The notes under the pieces: generated by a model
Seen by the model: the letters and a program-made list of their open reading frames with translations, nothing else
Told to the model about the DNA's origin: nothing
Database searches by the model: none
Position numbers and translations under genes: made by a program
Assembly (NCBI RefSeq): GCF_034653275.1
Contig: NZ_JAYEES010000003.1
Coordinates: 2,418,001 to 2,482,000, forward strand
Source of the DNA: Nitrospirillum sp034653275
Lineage (GTDB): Bacteria; Pseudomonadota; Alphaproteobacteria; Azospirillales; Azospirillaceae
Direction: 5' to 3'
DNA: 64,000 nucleotides
Shown here: piece after piece, positions 24,233-34,591 of the stretch
Numbering within the stretch: position 1 is the first letter of the stretch
Layout: the number at the start of each line of letters is the position of its first letter

Positions 24233-25870
24233 TCAGCGCTCGACGCGATAGACGAAGGCGTAATCGCCCGGCGCCCGCTTCGGTACCGCCAGGTGCAGGC
24301 CATCCTCATCCTGATGGAAGGAAAGGGTCTGGCCGGCCCCGCCATCCAGCAGGGTGACGGCCTTCACCGCCACCCCCGCCGGCAGGGCGTGGATGGTGGC
24401 CTCCCCGCCTTCGGGCCAGCCCAGCTCGATGGCGTAGAGGGTGTCGCCCTTGGTGGTGAAGCGGAAGTCCTCGGGTCCGAATGGCCTGTCGGCCTGCCCT
24501 TCCTTGAACGAGCCGCTGGCCATGCGGGCGGGCCCCTCGCCGAACTGGCGCCACGGCCGCGTGCCGTAGATCGCCTCGCCATTGGTCTTCAGCCAGGATC
24601 CTATGGCCAATAGCCTGTCCTGCGCCTCCTGCGGGATGGTGCCGTCGGCGCGGGGACCGATGTTCAGCAGCAGGTTGCCGTTCTTGGACACGATGTCTGC
24701 CAGCAGGTGGATGATCCTCTCGGGCGACTTGTACCGCTCACCCTCGATATAGCCCCAGCTGTAGTCGCCCAGCGAGGTGCAGGTCTGCCAGACGCGGGGC
24801 TGGATCTCCGGCATCAGGCCCCGTTCCACGTCGGCGACGCCGCTGCCCGCCGCCAGCGCCCCTTCCTTGTAATTCACCACCGCCGAGGCGCCGCGCCGTC
24901 CCTGGGTATTGTAATAATAGGCCAGGAACTTGGGCAGGGTGGCGCGGAAGGCCGGATGGCTGATCCACCAGTCGAAATAGATCAGGTCGGGATGGTAGTC
25001 TTCCACCAACTCCGCCGTGCGCGCCGTCCAGTCATCCAGCCAGGCCTGCGAGACGTAGGTGAAGTCACCCGTCAGCTGGGCGTCGCCCGTGTCCTCCGCC
25101 GTCAGCCGCGCCTCCGCCGGGCCATAGAGGTCGGCGTAGCGCGGGTCGTTCACGTCGGAGGGGATTCTGCGGCCCTCGCCGAAGAACCAGTCATGCTCCG
25201 CCCGGTGTGAGGACAGGCCCAGGTGCAGACCTTGCGCCCGCACCGCCCGGACCAGATCGCCGATCAGGTCGCGCTTGGGCCCCATGCGCAGGGCCGACCA
25301 GTCGGACAGGCGCGTGGCGTACATGGCGAAGCCGTCATGATGCTCCGCCACCGGCACCACGTACCGGGCGCCGGACGCGCGGAACAGGGCGGCCCAGGCG
25401 CGGGGATCGTATTTCTCCGCCTTGAACAGGGGGATGAAGTCCTTGTAGCCGAACTTGTCCGGGGTGCCGTAAACGGCCAGGTGATGCTGGTATTCCTTGC
25501 TGCCCTGGATGTACATGCGGCGCGAATACCATTCGCTGCCGAAGGCGGGCACGGAATAGACGCCCCAGTGGATGAAGATGCCGAACTTGGCATCCGCGTA
25601 CCATTCGGGCACCCGCCAGGTCCGCAGGGATTCCCAGTCCGCCCGGAAGGGCCCGGCGGTGTCGCCCGCCGCCACCTTCCTCAACAGAACCTCACGCTCA
25701 TGCGCCGCCTTGGCGGAGCCCTGGCGCCAGGCCGCGTCCATCTGCGCCGGGGTCAGCGCGGCGGCGGTGGGGGCCGCCCCCTGGGCGAGGGCCGTCGCCG
25801 GCAAGCAGATCATTGCCAGCAGGCCGATGGCGCGCCACGGACGGCGCCGGCTGAGGGAAGGGCGCGTCAT
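24233..25870 (-). CDS. Alpha-L-fucosidase, GH29
   Basis: A 545-residue exported glycoside hydrolase. The signal peptide includes RAIGLLAMICLPATALAQG. GH29 landmarks are WYADAKFGIFIHWGVYSVPAFGSEWYSRRMY, VPVAEHHDGFAMYATRLSDWSA, PDLIYFDWWI (nucleophile Asp region) and NGNLLLNIGPRADGTIPQE. A C-terminal beta-domain ends DYAFVYRVER. It should release alpha-L-fucose from oligosaccharides or glycoconjugates in the periplasm or outside. No fucose catabolic genes are adjacent. Position after the glycosyltransferase (139-base spacer) does not force an operon. Confidence 0.95.
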   Translation of the reverse strand: MTRPSLSRRRPWRAIGLLAMICLPATALAQGAAPTAAALTPAQMDAAWRQGSAKAAHEREVLLRKVAAGDTAGPFRADWESLRTWRVPEWYADAKFGIFIHWGVYSVPAFGSEWYSRRMYIQGSKEYQHHLAVYGTPDKFGYKDFIPLFKAEKYDPRAWAALFRASGARYVVPVAEHHDGFAMYATRLSDWSALRMGPKRDLIGDLVRAVRAQGLHLGLSSHRAEHDWFFGEGRRIPSDVNDPRYADLYGPAEARLTAEDTGDAQLTGDFTYVSQAWLDDWTARTAELVEDYHPDLIYFDWWISHPAFRATLPKFLAYYYNTQGRRGASAVVNYKEGALAAGSGVADVERGLMPEIQPRVWQTCTSLGDYSWGYIEGERYKSPERIIHLLADIVSKNGNLLLNIGPRADGTIPQEAQDRLLAIGSWLKTNGEAIYGTRPWRQFGEGPARMASGSFKEGQADRPFGPEDFRFTTKGDTLYAIELGWPEGGEATIHALPAGVAVKAVTLLDGGAGQTLSFHQDEDGLHLAVPKRAPGDYAFVYRVER

Positions 25871-25941
25871 GGTCGGTGGTCCTCCTGCGTCATCAACGGG
25901 CCGTCATCACCCAGGGGGGCAGCCTCGCACATCCGCGCCGC

Positions 25942-28032
25942 TCAGCGAACCCGCACCGTCGCCTTGGCCCGTTGGCCGGCGGCGTCGATGACGGCGATGT
26001 CGGTGAACCCGATGCCGTCGGGCACCCAATCCGCGCCCTCCCCCGTCGCGGTGTCCGGCAAGGGCAGGCCGTTGACCAGCCAGCGCAGGGGCGGACGGCC
26101 GCCCAGTGCCTCCAGCGGCACCGGCACGGGCGCGCCATCGCGGCCGGGCGCGCGCTCGACCTCCGCCCCGTCCGGCGGGAAGGCGATGCGCAACGGGGCG
26201 GCGGCCGCGGCCAGGCTGCCACCGGGCGTCCCCCGGTCGAACAGGGCCAGGGCCGGCGGCAGGGCGTGGCCGGGCCCGGCCTCCAGCACCCCAGGTGGCG
26301 GCTCGGGCGGCGTGCCCCGGTCGGGCAGCAGATCCACCAGGCGGAACAGCAGCGGCGCCGCCATGTCGCGGCCGGCGGCGCCGGGCCGGGGCGTGCCGTC
26401 CGGCCGCCCCACCCACACCCCCACCACATGGGTGGGGGTGAAGCCCACCGCCCAGGCGTCACGGAAGCCATAGGACGTGCCCGTCTTGTAGGCGACCCAG
26501 CGCCCGCCCACCGCCGCCCGCCCGTCCGGCCGGGGCGTGCCCGACAGGATGTCCGCCACGTACCAGGCGGCCACCGCGCCCATCAGCCGTTTGGCCGGCC
26601 GCTTGGGCCCCGGCGCCTCGGACGGCGTCAGCAGCAGCGGCCGGGCCAGGCCGCCATCCCCCAGGTCGGCGTAGAGATTGGTCAGGTCGGCCAGGCTGAG
26701 TCCCAGGCCGCCCAGCGCCAAGGGCAAACCGGGAGCCGCGTCCGGCCGGGGCAGCACCACCTGCGCCCCCACCTCACGCAAGCGGCCGAGGAAACGGGCG
26801 GGCCCCAGCCGGTCCAGCACCTTCACCGCCGGCACGTTCAGCGATTGCTGCAGGGCCTCGCGCACCGTGACCAGGCCATGGAAACCACCGTCGAAATTGC
26901 GCGGCGCGTAGTCGCCAAAGACGGTGGGCACGTCGTTGATGCGCGTCTCGGGATGCAGCGGCAGCGCCTCGAACCCCAGGCCGTAGAGGAAGGGCTTCAG
27001 CGCCGATCCGGGCGAGCGTGGCGCCGCCGCCATGTCCACCTGGCCGAAGGGACCGGTGAAGCTGCCCCCGACATAGGCGCGCACCTTGCGGCTGCCGATC
27101 TCCATCACCAGGACCGCCACCTCCGCCGCCGGCTCCAGCGTATCCTGGGTGCCCCGCACCGTGGCCTCCACCCGCCGCTGCAGGCCGGCGTCCAGGGTGC
27201 TGGCGATGACGCTGCCCGGCGGCGCGGCGCGGCGCAGGCGGTCGGCGAGGTGGGGAGCCAGGAACGGCAGCGGGCGGCGGTCGGTCGGCAGCGGCTCCGA
27301 CATGCCTTCGCGCGCCGCCTGACGGCTCAGCACGCCCTTGGCCGCCATGCGCCGCAGCAGGGCGTCCCGGCCGGCACGCGCCGCCATCGGCGCCAGATCC
27401 GGCCGGCGCTTGGTGGGCGATTGCGGCAGGGTCACCAGCAAGGCCGCCTGCCCCGGGGTCAGCGCCGCCGGCGGCCGGCCGAAATAGGCCAGCGACGCCG
27501 CCCGCGCGCCCTCCAGGTTGCCGCCGAAGGGCGCCAGGGTCAGGTACAGGCCCAGGATGTCGCTCTTGGAATAGCGCGCCTCCAGCTGCAGGGCCCGGGC
27601 CATCTCCACCAGCTTGGACACCACCGTGCGGGGGCGCGGTTCCAGCAGGCGCGCCACCTGCATGGTGAGGGTGGACCCGCCGGAAACGACGTGACCATGG
27701 CGCAGGGCCTGGGCCGCCGCCCGCGCCAGGGCCAGCGGATCGACGCCGGGATGGTGATAGAAGCGATGGTCCTCATAGGCCAGCAGCAGCGCCAGGTAGG
27801 TGGGGTTGGCCTCCGCCGCGGTCATGGGCAGCCGCCAGGCGCCGTCATCGGTGATGAAGGCGCGCAGCACCTCCCCGTTCTCGTCCGTCACCAGGGTGGA
27901 CCGCTCCTGCCAGCGCCGCAGGTCCGGCGGGAACAGCCGGTCCAGCGCCACGACCAGCAGGACGAGCGCCAGCGCCCCGATGCCCAGGCGCCTCCCCCAG
28001 CGGGTCAATCGGGAACGCCACTCCGGCGTCAC
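25942..28032 (-). CDS. pbpC: Penicillin-binding protein 1C
   Basis: A 696-residue bifunctional peptidoglycan synthase anchored by an N-terminal membrane helix (LGIGALALVLLVVALDRLF). The GT51 glycosyltransferase has AYEDHRFYHHPGVD (Glu about residue 86) and GGSTLTMQVARLL. The transpeptidase has SALK (Ser about 342), SLN and KTGTSYG (about 515). A C-terminal BiPBP_C domain follows. Its stop side faces the fucosidase, and its start overlaps the stop of the alpha-2-macroglobulin gene by 4 bases. This pbpC-yfhM pairing is common and suggests coupled defence and repair of the cell wall in the periplasm. Confidence 0.96.
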   Translation of the reverse strand: MTPEWRSRLTRWGRRLGIGALALVLLVVALDRLFPPDLRRWQERSTLVTDENGEVLRAFITDDGAWRLPMTAAEANPTYLALLLAYEDHRFYHHPGVDPLALARAAAQALRHGHVVSGGSTLTMQVARLLEPRPRTVVSKLVEMARALQLEARYSKSDILGLYLTLAPFGGNLEGARAASLAYFGRPPAALTPGQAALLVTLPQSPTKRRPDLAPMAARAGRDALLRRMAAKGVLSRQAAREGMSEPLPTDRRPLPFLAPHLADRLRRAAPPGSVIASTLDAGLQRRVEATVRGTQDTLEPAAEVAVLVMEIGSRKVRAYVGGSFTGPFGQVDMAAAPRSPGSALKPFLYGLGFEALPLHPETRINDVPTVFGDYAPRNFDGGFHGLVTVREALQQSLNVPAVKVLDRLGPARFLGRLREVGAQVVLPRPDAAPGLPLALGGLGLSLADLTNLYADLGDGGLARPLLLTPSEAPGPKRPAKRLMGAVAAWYVADILSGTPRPDGRAAVGGRWVAYKTGTSYGFRDAWAVGFTPTHVVGVWVGRPDGTPRPGAAGRDMAAPLLFRLVDLLPDRGTPPEPPPGVLEAGPGHALPPALALFDRGTPGGSLAAAAAPLRIAFPPDGAEVERAPGRDGAPVPVPLEALGGRPPLRWLVNGLPLPDTATGEGADWVPDGIGFTDIAVIDAAGQRAKATVRVR

Positions 28033-31000
28033 GGCACGGCGTCCACCACCGTGCGGCCGGCCGTGGTGCGGGCGATGGCCGCCGGGTCGTACATGTCCTG
28101 GGTGGAGGCCGGCGGTAGGGCGAACTGCCCCGGGGTCACCGCTCGCACCACATAGGCGAAGCGGAAGGCCTGCGTGGGTCCGGTATCCTCATCCGCCTCG
28201 CCGCCGCCATCCTCGTCCTCATCCTCGTCCCGGTAAATCCAGGAGGGCTGGCCCGCGTCCAAGACGCCGACGAAGCGGTCGTCACGCGCCTCCGCCACGG
28301 CCGCGCGGCTGAGGTTCCTCAGCCAGTCCAGCGCCTTCCGGCCCTTCTTGGCCGGGCGCAGCACGGTCTCGATCTCCCATCCCGCCGGCAGGGGATCGAC
28401 CGTCACCAGGGTGCGCTTCACCGGCTGCTGCAGCACGCCGGTCAGCACCACCACCAGCCGCGTGTTACGGGCGACGTGGTCGGTGCCGGCGGGCTTGCCG
28501 TCCATGGTGTAGACCTCCTTGGTCAGGCTGATGCCCTCCGCCACCGGGCCCGGGCTCTCCTTCGGCACGCCGCGCATCTGCACCGTGCGCCAGACGGCGG
28601 CCGTGCCGCTGTTGACCACGCCGAAGCCGGCGGCCAGCTGTGCCGGGCTGGGGCTGTAGCTGAGCGCGCGGCCGGAGGCGGCCTTGGCATAGCCGGTGGT
28701 GGTCAGGGAGATGGGCTGCCCCTTGGCCAGGATGGCCTGCGAGGCCAGCAGCAGCCAGCTTTTTTGGTTGGTGTTGTAATACCAGGGCTCCTTCAGGCCC
28801 ATCAGCGCCAGGTGCAGCGCCGCTTCCTGCAGGGGGGCGTTGCCCGCCTCGGCCGCCACCGCCAGGGTGGCGGCGGCGTCGCGCAGCGGGCTGCTGTAAT
28901 AGTCGCGCGAGCCCTGGCCCAGGCGCTTGCGCGACCGCTCGAACGCCACGTCCGCCCGCGCCTTGTCACCAGCCGCCAGCAGGGCGGCGCCCAGCTGGGC
29001 GTAGGCCAGCGGACCATTGGACAACTGCTCCGCCGTCACATCGTGGATGTAGCGCAGATTGGCCGGGGTGGCGTGCCCGCCCCGGGCCAGCAGGTACTGG
29101 CCGTAGACCATCGCCTCCCCGTCCGCGCCCCGCGCGTCCACGCCCCGGTCGGTCGCTTGCGTCACCCAATCGGCCAGGGACTGCATGGCCACGTCCGGCA
29201 CGAAATAGCCGGCCGCCCGCGCGCGGGTGAGGAAATCGAACACATACATCTGCAGCCAGGGCCCGCCCAGGCCATCCCCCGCCGACCACAGGCCGAACTC
29301 CCCCGTGCTGTCCTGGCGCTGCAGCAGCCGGTCGATGGCCGTGTTCACCCGGTTGTCCGGGTCCTTGGTGTTGCCCTCCAGGCCCAGCTGGCGCGCCAGG
29401 TCGCGGAACGCCACCAGCGGCAGGGCGCGGCTGGTGGTCTGCTCGGTGCAGCCATAGGGGTAGAGGTCCAAATCTTTCATCAGGCCGGGCACGTCGATGC
29501 CGGGCAGGTTGGAATAGGACAGGGCGATGCTGCCCGTGCCCGGCAGGAACAGGTCCAGCAGGTTGGGCGGCAGGGTGTAGGCCTCACCCGGGGCCTGCTG
29601 GCGCTGCTCGGCCATGACGATGGGCGCCTCCGCCGGGCGGATGGTGATGGGCCAGGACCGTTCCAGCCTCAACCCGCCCGGGCCCTCCACCGCCAGGGTC
29701 AGGCCGCCGATGCCGGCCGGGCCGCCCGCCAGGGCCACCGGCTGCACCACCCGCTGGCCGGACGCCAATGTGAGGGTACGCTTCGCATCCCCCGCCAGTT
29801 TCAGGGCGCCGTCCGCCGTCAAGGTGACGCGGTAGTCGCCCGCCGCCCCTTCCAGATTATGCAGCAGCAGCGTGCCGGCGGCGGTGTCGTTGGGCGCCAG
29901 GAAGCGGGGCAGGATGACCTCCGCCACCACCGGGTCGCGCACCGTCATGGCGCCTTCGGCCATGCCCATGCGCTCCTTGTCCATGGCCACCGCCATCAGG
30001 CGCAGGCTGCCGTTGAAGTCGGGGATGTCCAGCGTGACCTTGGCGTGGCCCTTGTCGTCCAGCGCCACCAGGCCCGAGAACAGGGCCACGGTGCGGGTGG
30101 GCACCACCGGCAGGCCCACCCCACCGGGCGAACCGCCGTCACCGCCCTGGCGCAGCACGCCGGTCTGCCCCGCCTGGCTTTCCAGAAGGCGGCCGTAATC
30201 ATCGCGCATCTCCGCCCCCAGCTTGCGCTTGGCGAAAAAATGGGCAAGCGGGTCGGGACTGCGGAAACGGGTCAGTTGCAGGATACCCTCATCCACCGCC
30301 GCCACGGTGACGTAGGCGCCGGCCCTGGCCCCCGCCGCCGTGACCTGCACATCGACCTTCTGCCGAGGCCGCAGGGTCTTGGGCGCGTCGAGGCTGACCG
30401 CCAGCGTCTTGGCCGCGGAATCCACGGGGATCCAGGCCAGGCCCACGGCCCGCACCGGCTGATGGCCCACATCCTTGTCCGCCGGCCGGATGAAGGAAAT
30501 GAGGGCATAGGCGCCGGCCCCCCATTCCGCCTTCACCGGAATGTCCACCGTCACCGGTTCCGCCCCCGTGGCGCGGGTGGCCAGGATGCGGACCTCCTGC
30601 CCGGCGACGGCCACCTGCATCTGCCCGGCGAAGGGTGGCTCGATACGCAGGTGCGCCGTCTCGCCCGCCGCGTAGGCCGCCTTGTCGAGCGCGGAGGGCA
30701 CCACGTCCGGCGCGTCGGTGCTGGCGCCCGCCATGTACCAGCCGCTGTAGAAGGATTGGGTGGTGACGGCGCCGGTGGCCGGGTTTTCCACCAGCAGGCG
30801 GTATTCGCCCCACTCCAGGCGCTGGCTGAGGCGCGCCGGCTTGGCACCGTCCAGGTCCAGCGTGCCGTTGGCCACCGTCCGGTACTGCACGCTGGTCTTG
30901 TACGACCATTGGAAGCCGCTGCGGTACCAGGTGTAGTGGCGGTCGGCCTGCGCCAGGGTGTAGCGCACACCCTTGGCCGCCTGCGGCACGCCGGCGGCGT

Positions 31001-32893
31001 CCACAGCCAGGATGTCGAAGTCGGCGCTGCCCCCTTCCCGCACCCGACGGTTGGCGAACAGGGGGCGGATGCCGACGAAGCCGGCGCGATAGGTGACCGG
31101 CAGGGCCGTCTGGTCGCGCGTGACCCGCCCGCCCGGCTCCACCACCGCGGCGGTGATGACGGCGTGCAGGGGGGCGGTGGCGGTCCCGGCCTCCGGCACC
31201 GGGAATTCCACCTCCGCCTTGCCGGCGCCGTCGGTGTGGGTGTCGACCGCCGGGGCCGTCTGCGGCTCGAACTTGTCATCGTCGCGGCCGAAGGCGAAGT
31301 CGGACCATTTGGCGAAGGGCTTGGGGTCGCGTTCCAGCCGCACCTCCCCCCCACCGGCAGGTCCCCGGCGGCGGCACCGTAGAGGAAGCGCGCCTCCACC
31401 GGCAGCGTGGCCGGTTGGCCCGCCGCCAGCGCCGGGGTCGTCGCCTTGCCGATGGCGACCTTCAGCCGCTCCGGCACGAAATCCTGCACCTCGAAGGTAC
31501 CGCTGCCGACCACCGCGTCGCCGCCGGCGACGTACAGGTTGATGGTCCATTCGCCACGCGGGGCGGCGGCGCTGATGGGAATGTCGACGGTGCCGGCGCC
31601 GCTGCTCAGCTTGGCCGTCAGGTGGGCGGCCTCCACCCCGTCGCTGCGGCGAACCACGGCGGCCACCATGTCCACGGCGGCGGTGCGGATCTGGGCGTCG
31701 CGCAACATGAAGGCGGCGTGCACCGTCTCGCCCGGCCGATAAACGCCGCGCTCGGTATAGACATAGGCATCCAGCGGACCGGGGTCCGGGCGGCCATCGG
31801 CCCCCCGGGCGCTGAAGTCGAAGGCGGCCCGCTCCAGCGACAGGGCCGCGAAGTCGGCCGGCGTGCTGGCGAAGGGGATCAGCGAGGGGCCGCCGGCGAA
31901 GGCCTCCACCAGCGCCGGGCGCGCCCCGCCCTTGCCCCGCAGCAGCCCGATGGGGAAACGGGCGATGCCATCGCCATCGGTCTTGGCCTCGCCCAATGTG
32001 CCGGAATCGCGGCCGAGCAGCAGCACCCGGGCGCCGGCCAGCGGCGTGGCCCTGGCCAGGGAGCGGGCGACGACCGTCAGGCCGTCACCCCCGGTCAGCG
32101 CCGTCAGCGCCATGTCCGTCTCGACCAGCCAGCGGGCGGTGGTGCGAGCCGCGCGCTGGTCATAGGTGGCGTTGTCCCGGTCCTTGGCCAGCTTCTCATC
32201 CTCGACCACCAGCAGATAGGCGCCGGGCTGGCGGTCCTTCAGCACCTGGTCCAGGGGGAAGTTGGTGATGGTCCGCTTATTCTGCGCGCCCTTGGTCTCC
32301 ATGGTGCCGGTCCAGACGGGCCGCACCTTGTCGTTCACCAGGCTCTCCACGCTCCAACCCGTCGGGTCCTGGTTCAGGGACAGATTGGCCAGCGCCGTTT
32401 CCGGCGCGCGATAGAGGCCCAGCGTCACCCGGGCGATGTTGACGGTCTCCACGGCCACGCCGGCGTTGCCCACGCGCGGCAGGACGTAGCCTGTGCCGGC
32501 GATGCGCACGCTGCCCGGCAGGTCATGCATCGTCAGATGGAAGGTGAGGTTCCTGGGCAAGGTGTTGCCGTCAGCGGCGGGCAGGCCGGCGCGGACGGTG
32601 ACGGTGTAGGCCTTGCCCGGCTCCAACCCGCTGACGCACAGCTGGCGGTCATTGGCGGTGACGGCCACGTCCCCCGCCGGCTCCACCGCCACGAAGCCCG
32701 ACAGGTCGCCGTGGTTTTCGGCCAGCGCGCCGTTGAACCAGACGCAGGCGCCGGTGGCGTCGGTGTCGCTTTGCGCCAGGTTGCCCGAGGGCGCAAGGGG
32801 TCCGGCGGCCAGCGCCGGCGCGCACGCGAGGGGGGCGGCCAAGGCCAGGGCGGTGGTGACCAGGCGGGCGACGAACGCGGCACAGCGTCTCAT
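28029..32893 (-). pseudogene. Alpha-2-macroglobulin family protein (YfhM type), split by a -1 frameshift
   Basis: A gene of about 1621 codons in two frames. The 5' part (32893 to about 31350) has a signal peptide and MG1/MG2-like domains ending GAAAGDLPVGG. The 3' part (about 31350 to 28029) continues EVRLERDPKPFAKWSDF and carries A2M domains, the thioester motif GCTEQ (about residue 1147) and a bait-region-like segment. Restoring one G to the seven-base run at 31346-31352 joins the frames and gives the usual ~1650-residue length. Bacterial A2M traps proteases in the periplasm and partners PBP1C, whose gene overlaps this stop. Everything else is intact, so the break is either recent or a sequencing error. 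Confidence 0.85.
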
Positions 32894-33261
32894 GCGAGAC
32901 CCCGGGATATGAGGGAGGATGCGGACGGCGGAAGTGCCGCGCCGATCGATCGTTGCGGCGGCTTTGTGGCGGCGTCAAGGCGGATCGGCAATCATAGCGT
33001 TCATCGCCATCGGGGTTATCACGCGCAGCCAGCTTGCCATGCCGCCGGCCCCATCCTCGGCGCGTGAAAGCGTCGTCGTGGGGTCCAAAAAAGGGCCGGG
33101 TGGACAAGGCAGGCGACGATGGCCGCCCGGCCTCGCCTTGAATTCCAGGGCGGAGTCGCGGCGCCCCCCGAATCCTTGAAAATGCGCATTGTGTCCGGAC
33201 GGGCGATGCCCCACCATCCCGGCCCATAAACTTTGTAAATTTAAATAAGGAATAGCCCCGG
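32894..33261. other. Divergent intergenic region, no gene seen
   Basis: These 368 bases separate the divergent alpha-2-macroglobulin and ROK genes. No credible ORF, tRNA or repeat copy is present. The last 30 bases before the ROK gene are AT-rich (AAACTTTGTAAATTTAAATAAGG) and probably include its promoter, operator and ribosome site (AAGGAA). Confidence 0.5.
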
Positions 33262-34488
33262 ATGCCCGCGCCTGTGCCCCCCCGCACCGCCGACCTGCAC
33301 CCGTCGCTGGGCGCCAGCCTGTCGGGCACGAACCTGGAGCGGGCGGGGGATCACAACCAGCGGGTCATGCTGCAGGCCATCCGCGTCAGTGGCCCCATCA
33401 CCCGGGCTGAGTTGGCCACCATCACCGGCCTGACGGCGCCGGCCATCGCCAACATCACCAAGCGCCTGCTGAACGACGGCCTGATCATGGAAGTGGGCCG
33501 CCTGCACGGTGCGCGCGGCCAACCGGCGATGCGCCTTGCCATCAACCCGGACGGCTGCTACTCCATCGGCGTCAACATCGACCGCGACCATGTCACCGTG
33601 CTGGTGCTGGACCTTCTGGGCCAGGTGCGCCATCGCGCCACCCTGGACGTGGACTTTCCCTTGCCCGACACAGTGGCCGCCTTCTTCAAGGAACAGGTGG
33701 ACACCCTGCAGGCCGGCGGCACCTTCCCACAGGACCGCATCGTCGGCATCGGCGTCGCCATGCCCGACGACCTGGGGCGGGTGAACCTGCCCAACCGCCC
33801 CGCCAGCTATGAGGCCTGGAACACCGTCAACGTCGCCCGGCTGTTCTCCGCCATCCTGCCCCTGCCGGTCTTCCTGGAAAACGACGCGGCGGCGGCGGCC
33901 CTGGGTGAACTGCAGTTCGGGCATGGCCTGCACGACCCCAGCTTCTTCTACATCCTGATCAGCCGGGGCCTGGGGGGCGGCATGGTCATCGACGGGCAGT
34001 ATTTCCGGGGCGCCCAGGGCCGCAGCGGTGAGATCGGCTTCCTGCCCGTCTCCTCCCCCCGCACGCCGGCGACCTCCTTGCAGGAGGCGGTGTCGCTGTC
34101 CGCCCTGTTCAGCTTCCTCCAGGCCAACGGCTATCCGCTGAGCCAGCCGGACCAGCTGGCCGGTCTGGACACCGCCGGCCAGGCCCTGGTCGCCCAGTGG
34201 CTGGACCTGGCGGCGGAACTGCTGACCGTGCCCATCATCGCCGTCAGCTGCCTGGTGAATCCGGAAGCCGTTTTCCTGGGCGGGCGTCTGCCCACCACCC
34301 AACTGGACCGCCTGGCCCAGTTGATCACCGAGCGGCTGCAGGCCCATGCCGGCATCATCCCCGTCATCGCCCCGGTCTATCGGGCCGCCACCGCCATGGA
34401 CGCGCCGGCGGTGGGTGCCGCCATCCTGCCCTTCAACGACCGCCTGCTGCCGTCACGCACCGCCTTGATGAAAACGGCCGCCGCGTGA
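33262..34488 (+). CDS. ROK family transcriptional regulator
   Basis: A 408-residue protein with an N-terminal winged helix (ITRAELATITGLTAPAIANITKRLLNDGLI, about residues 45-75) fused to a ROK sugar-kinase-like domain. The kinase part has FLENDAAAAALGE (about 205) and GRSGEIGFLPV. The His and CxCGxxGCxE zinc motif of active ROK kinases are missing, so it is probably a sugar-sensing regulator without kinase activity. This matches NagC/XylR-like repressors. It lies 103 bases upstream of the AGE epimerase gene on the same strand, which it likely controls. Confidence 0.9.
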   Translation: MPAPVPPRTADLHPSLGASLSGTNLERAGDHNQRVMLQAIRVSGPITRAELATITGLTAPAIANITKRLLNDGLIMEVGRLHGARGQPAMRLAINPDGCYSIGVNIDRDHVTVLVLDLLGQVRHRATLDVDFPLPDTVAAFFKEQVDTLQAGGTFPQDRIVGIGVAMPDDLGRVNLPNRPASYEAWNTVNVARLFSAILPLPVFLENDAAAAALGELQFGHGLHDPSFFYILISRGLGGGMVIDGQYFRGAQGRSGEIGFLPVSSPRTPATSLQEAVSLSALFSFLQANGYPLSQPDQLAGLDTAGQALVAQWLDLAAELLTVPIIAVSCLVNPEAVFLGGRLPTTQLDRLAQLITERLQAHAGIIPVIAPVYRAATAMDAPAVGAAILPFNDRLLPSRTALMKTAAA

Positions 34489-34591
34489 CGGTGCCAATCC
34501 AGGGGCCGCCGGGCCTTTTGAGCGATTATTATTTCAATTTTCATTTATAATATGCCGCGCTACGCCTGTCCAAACATCAAGGAGCCTTCCC

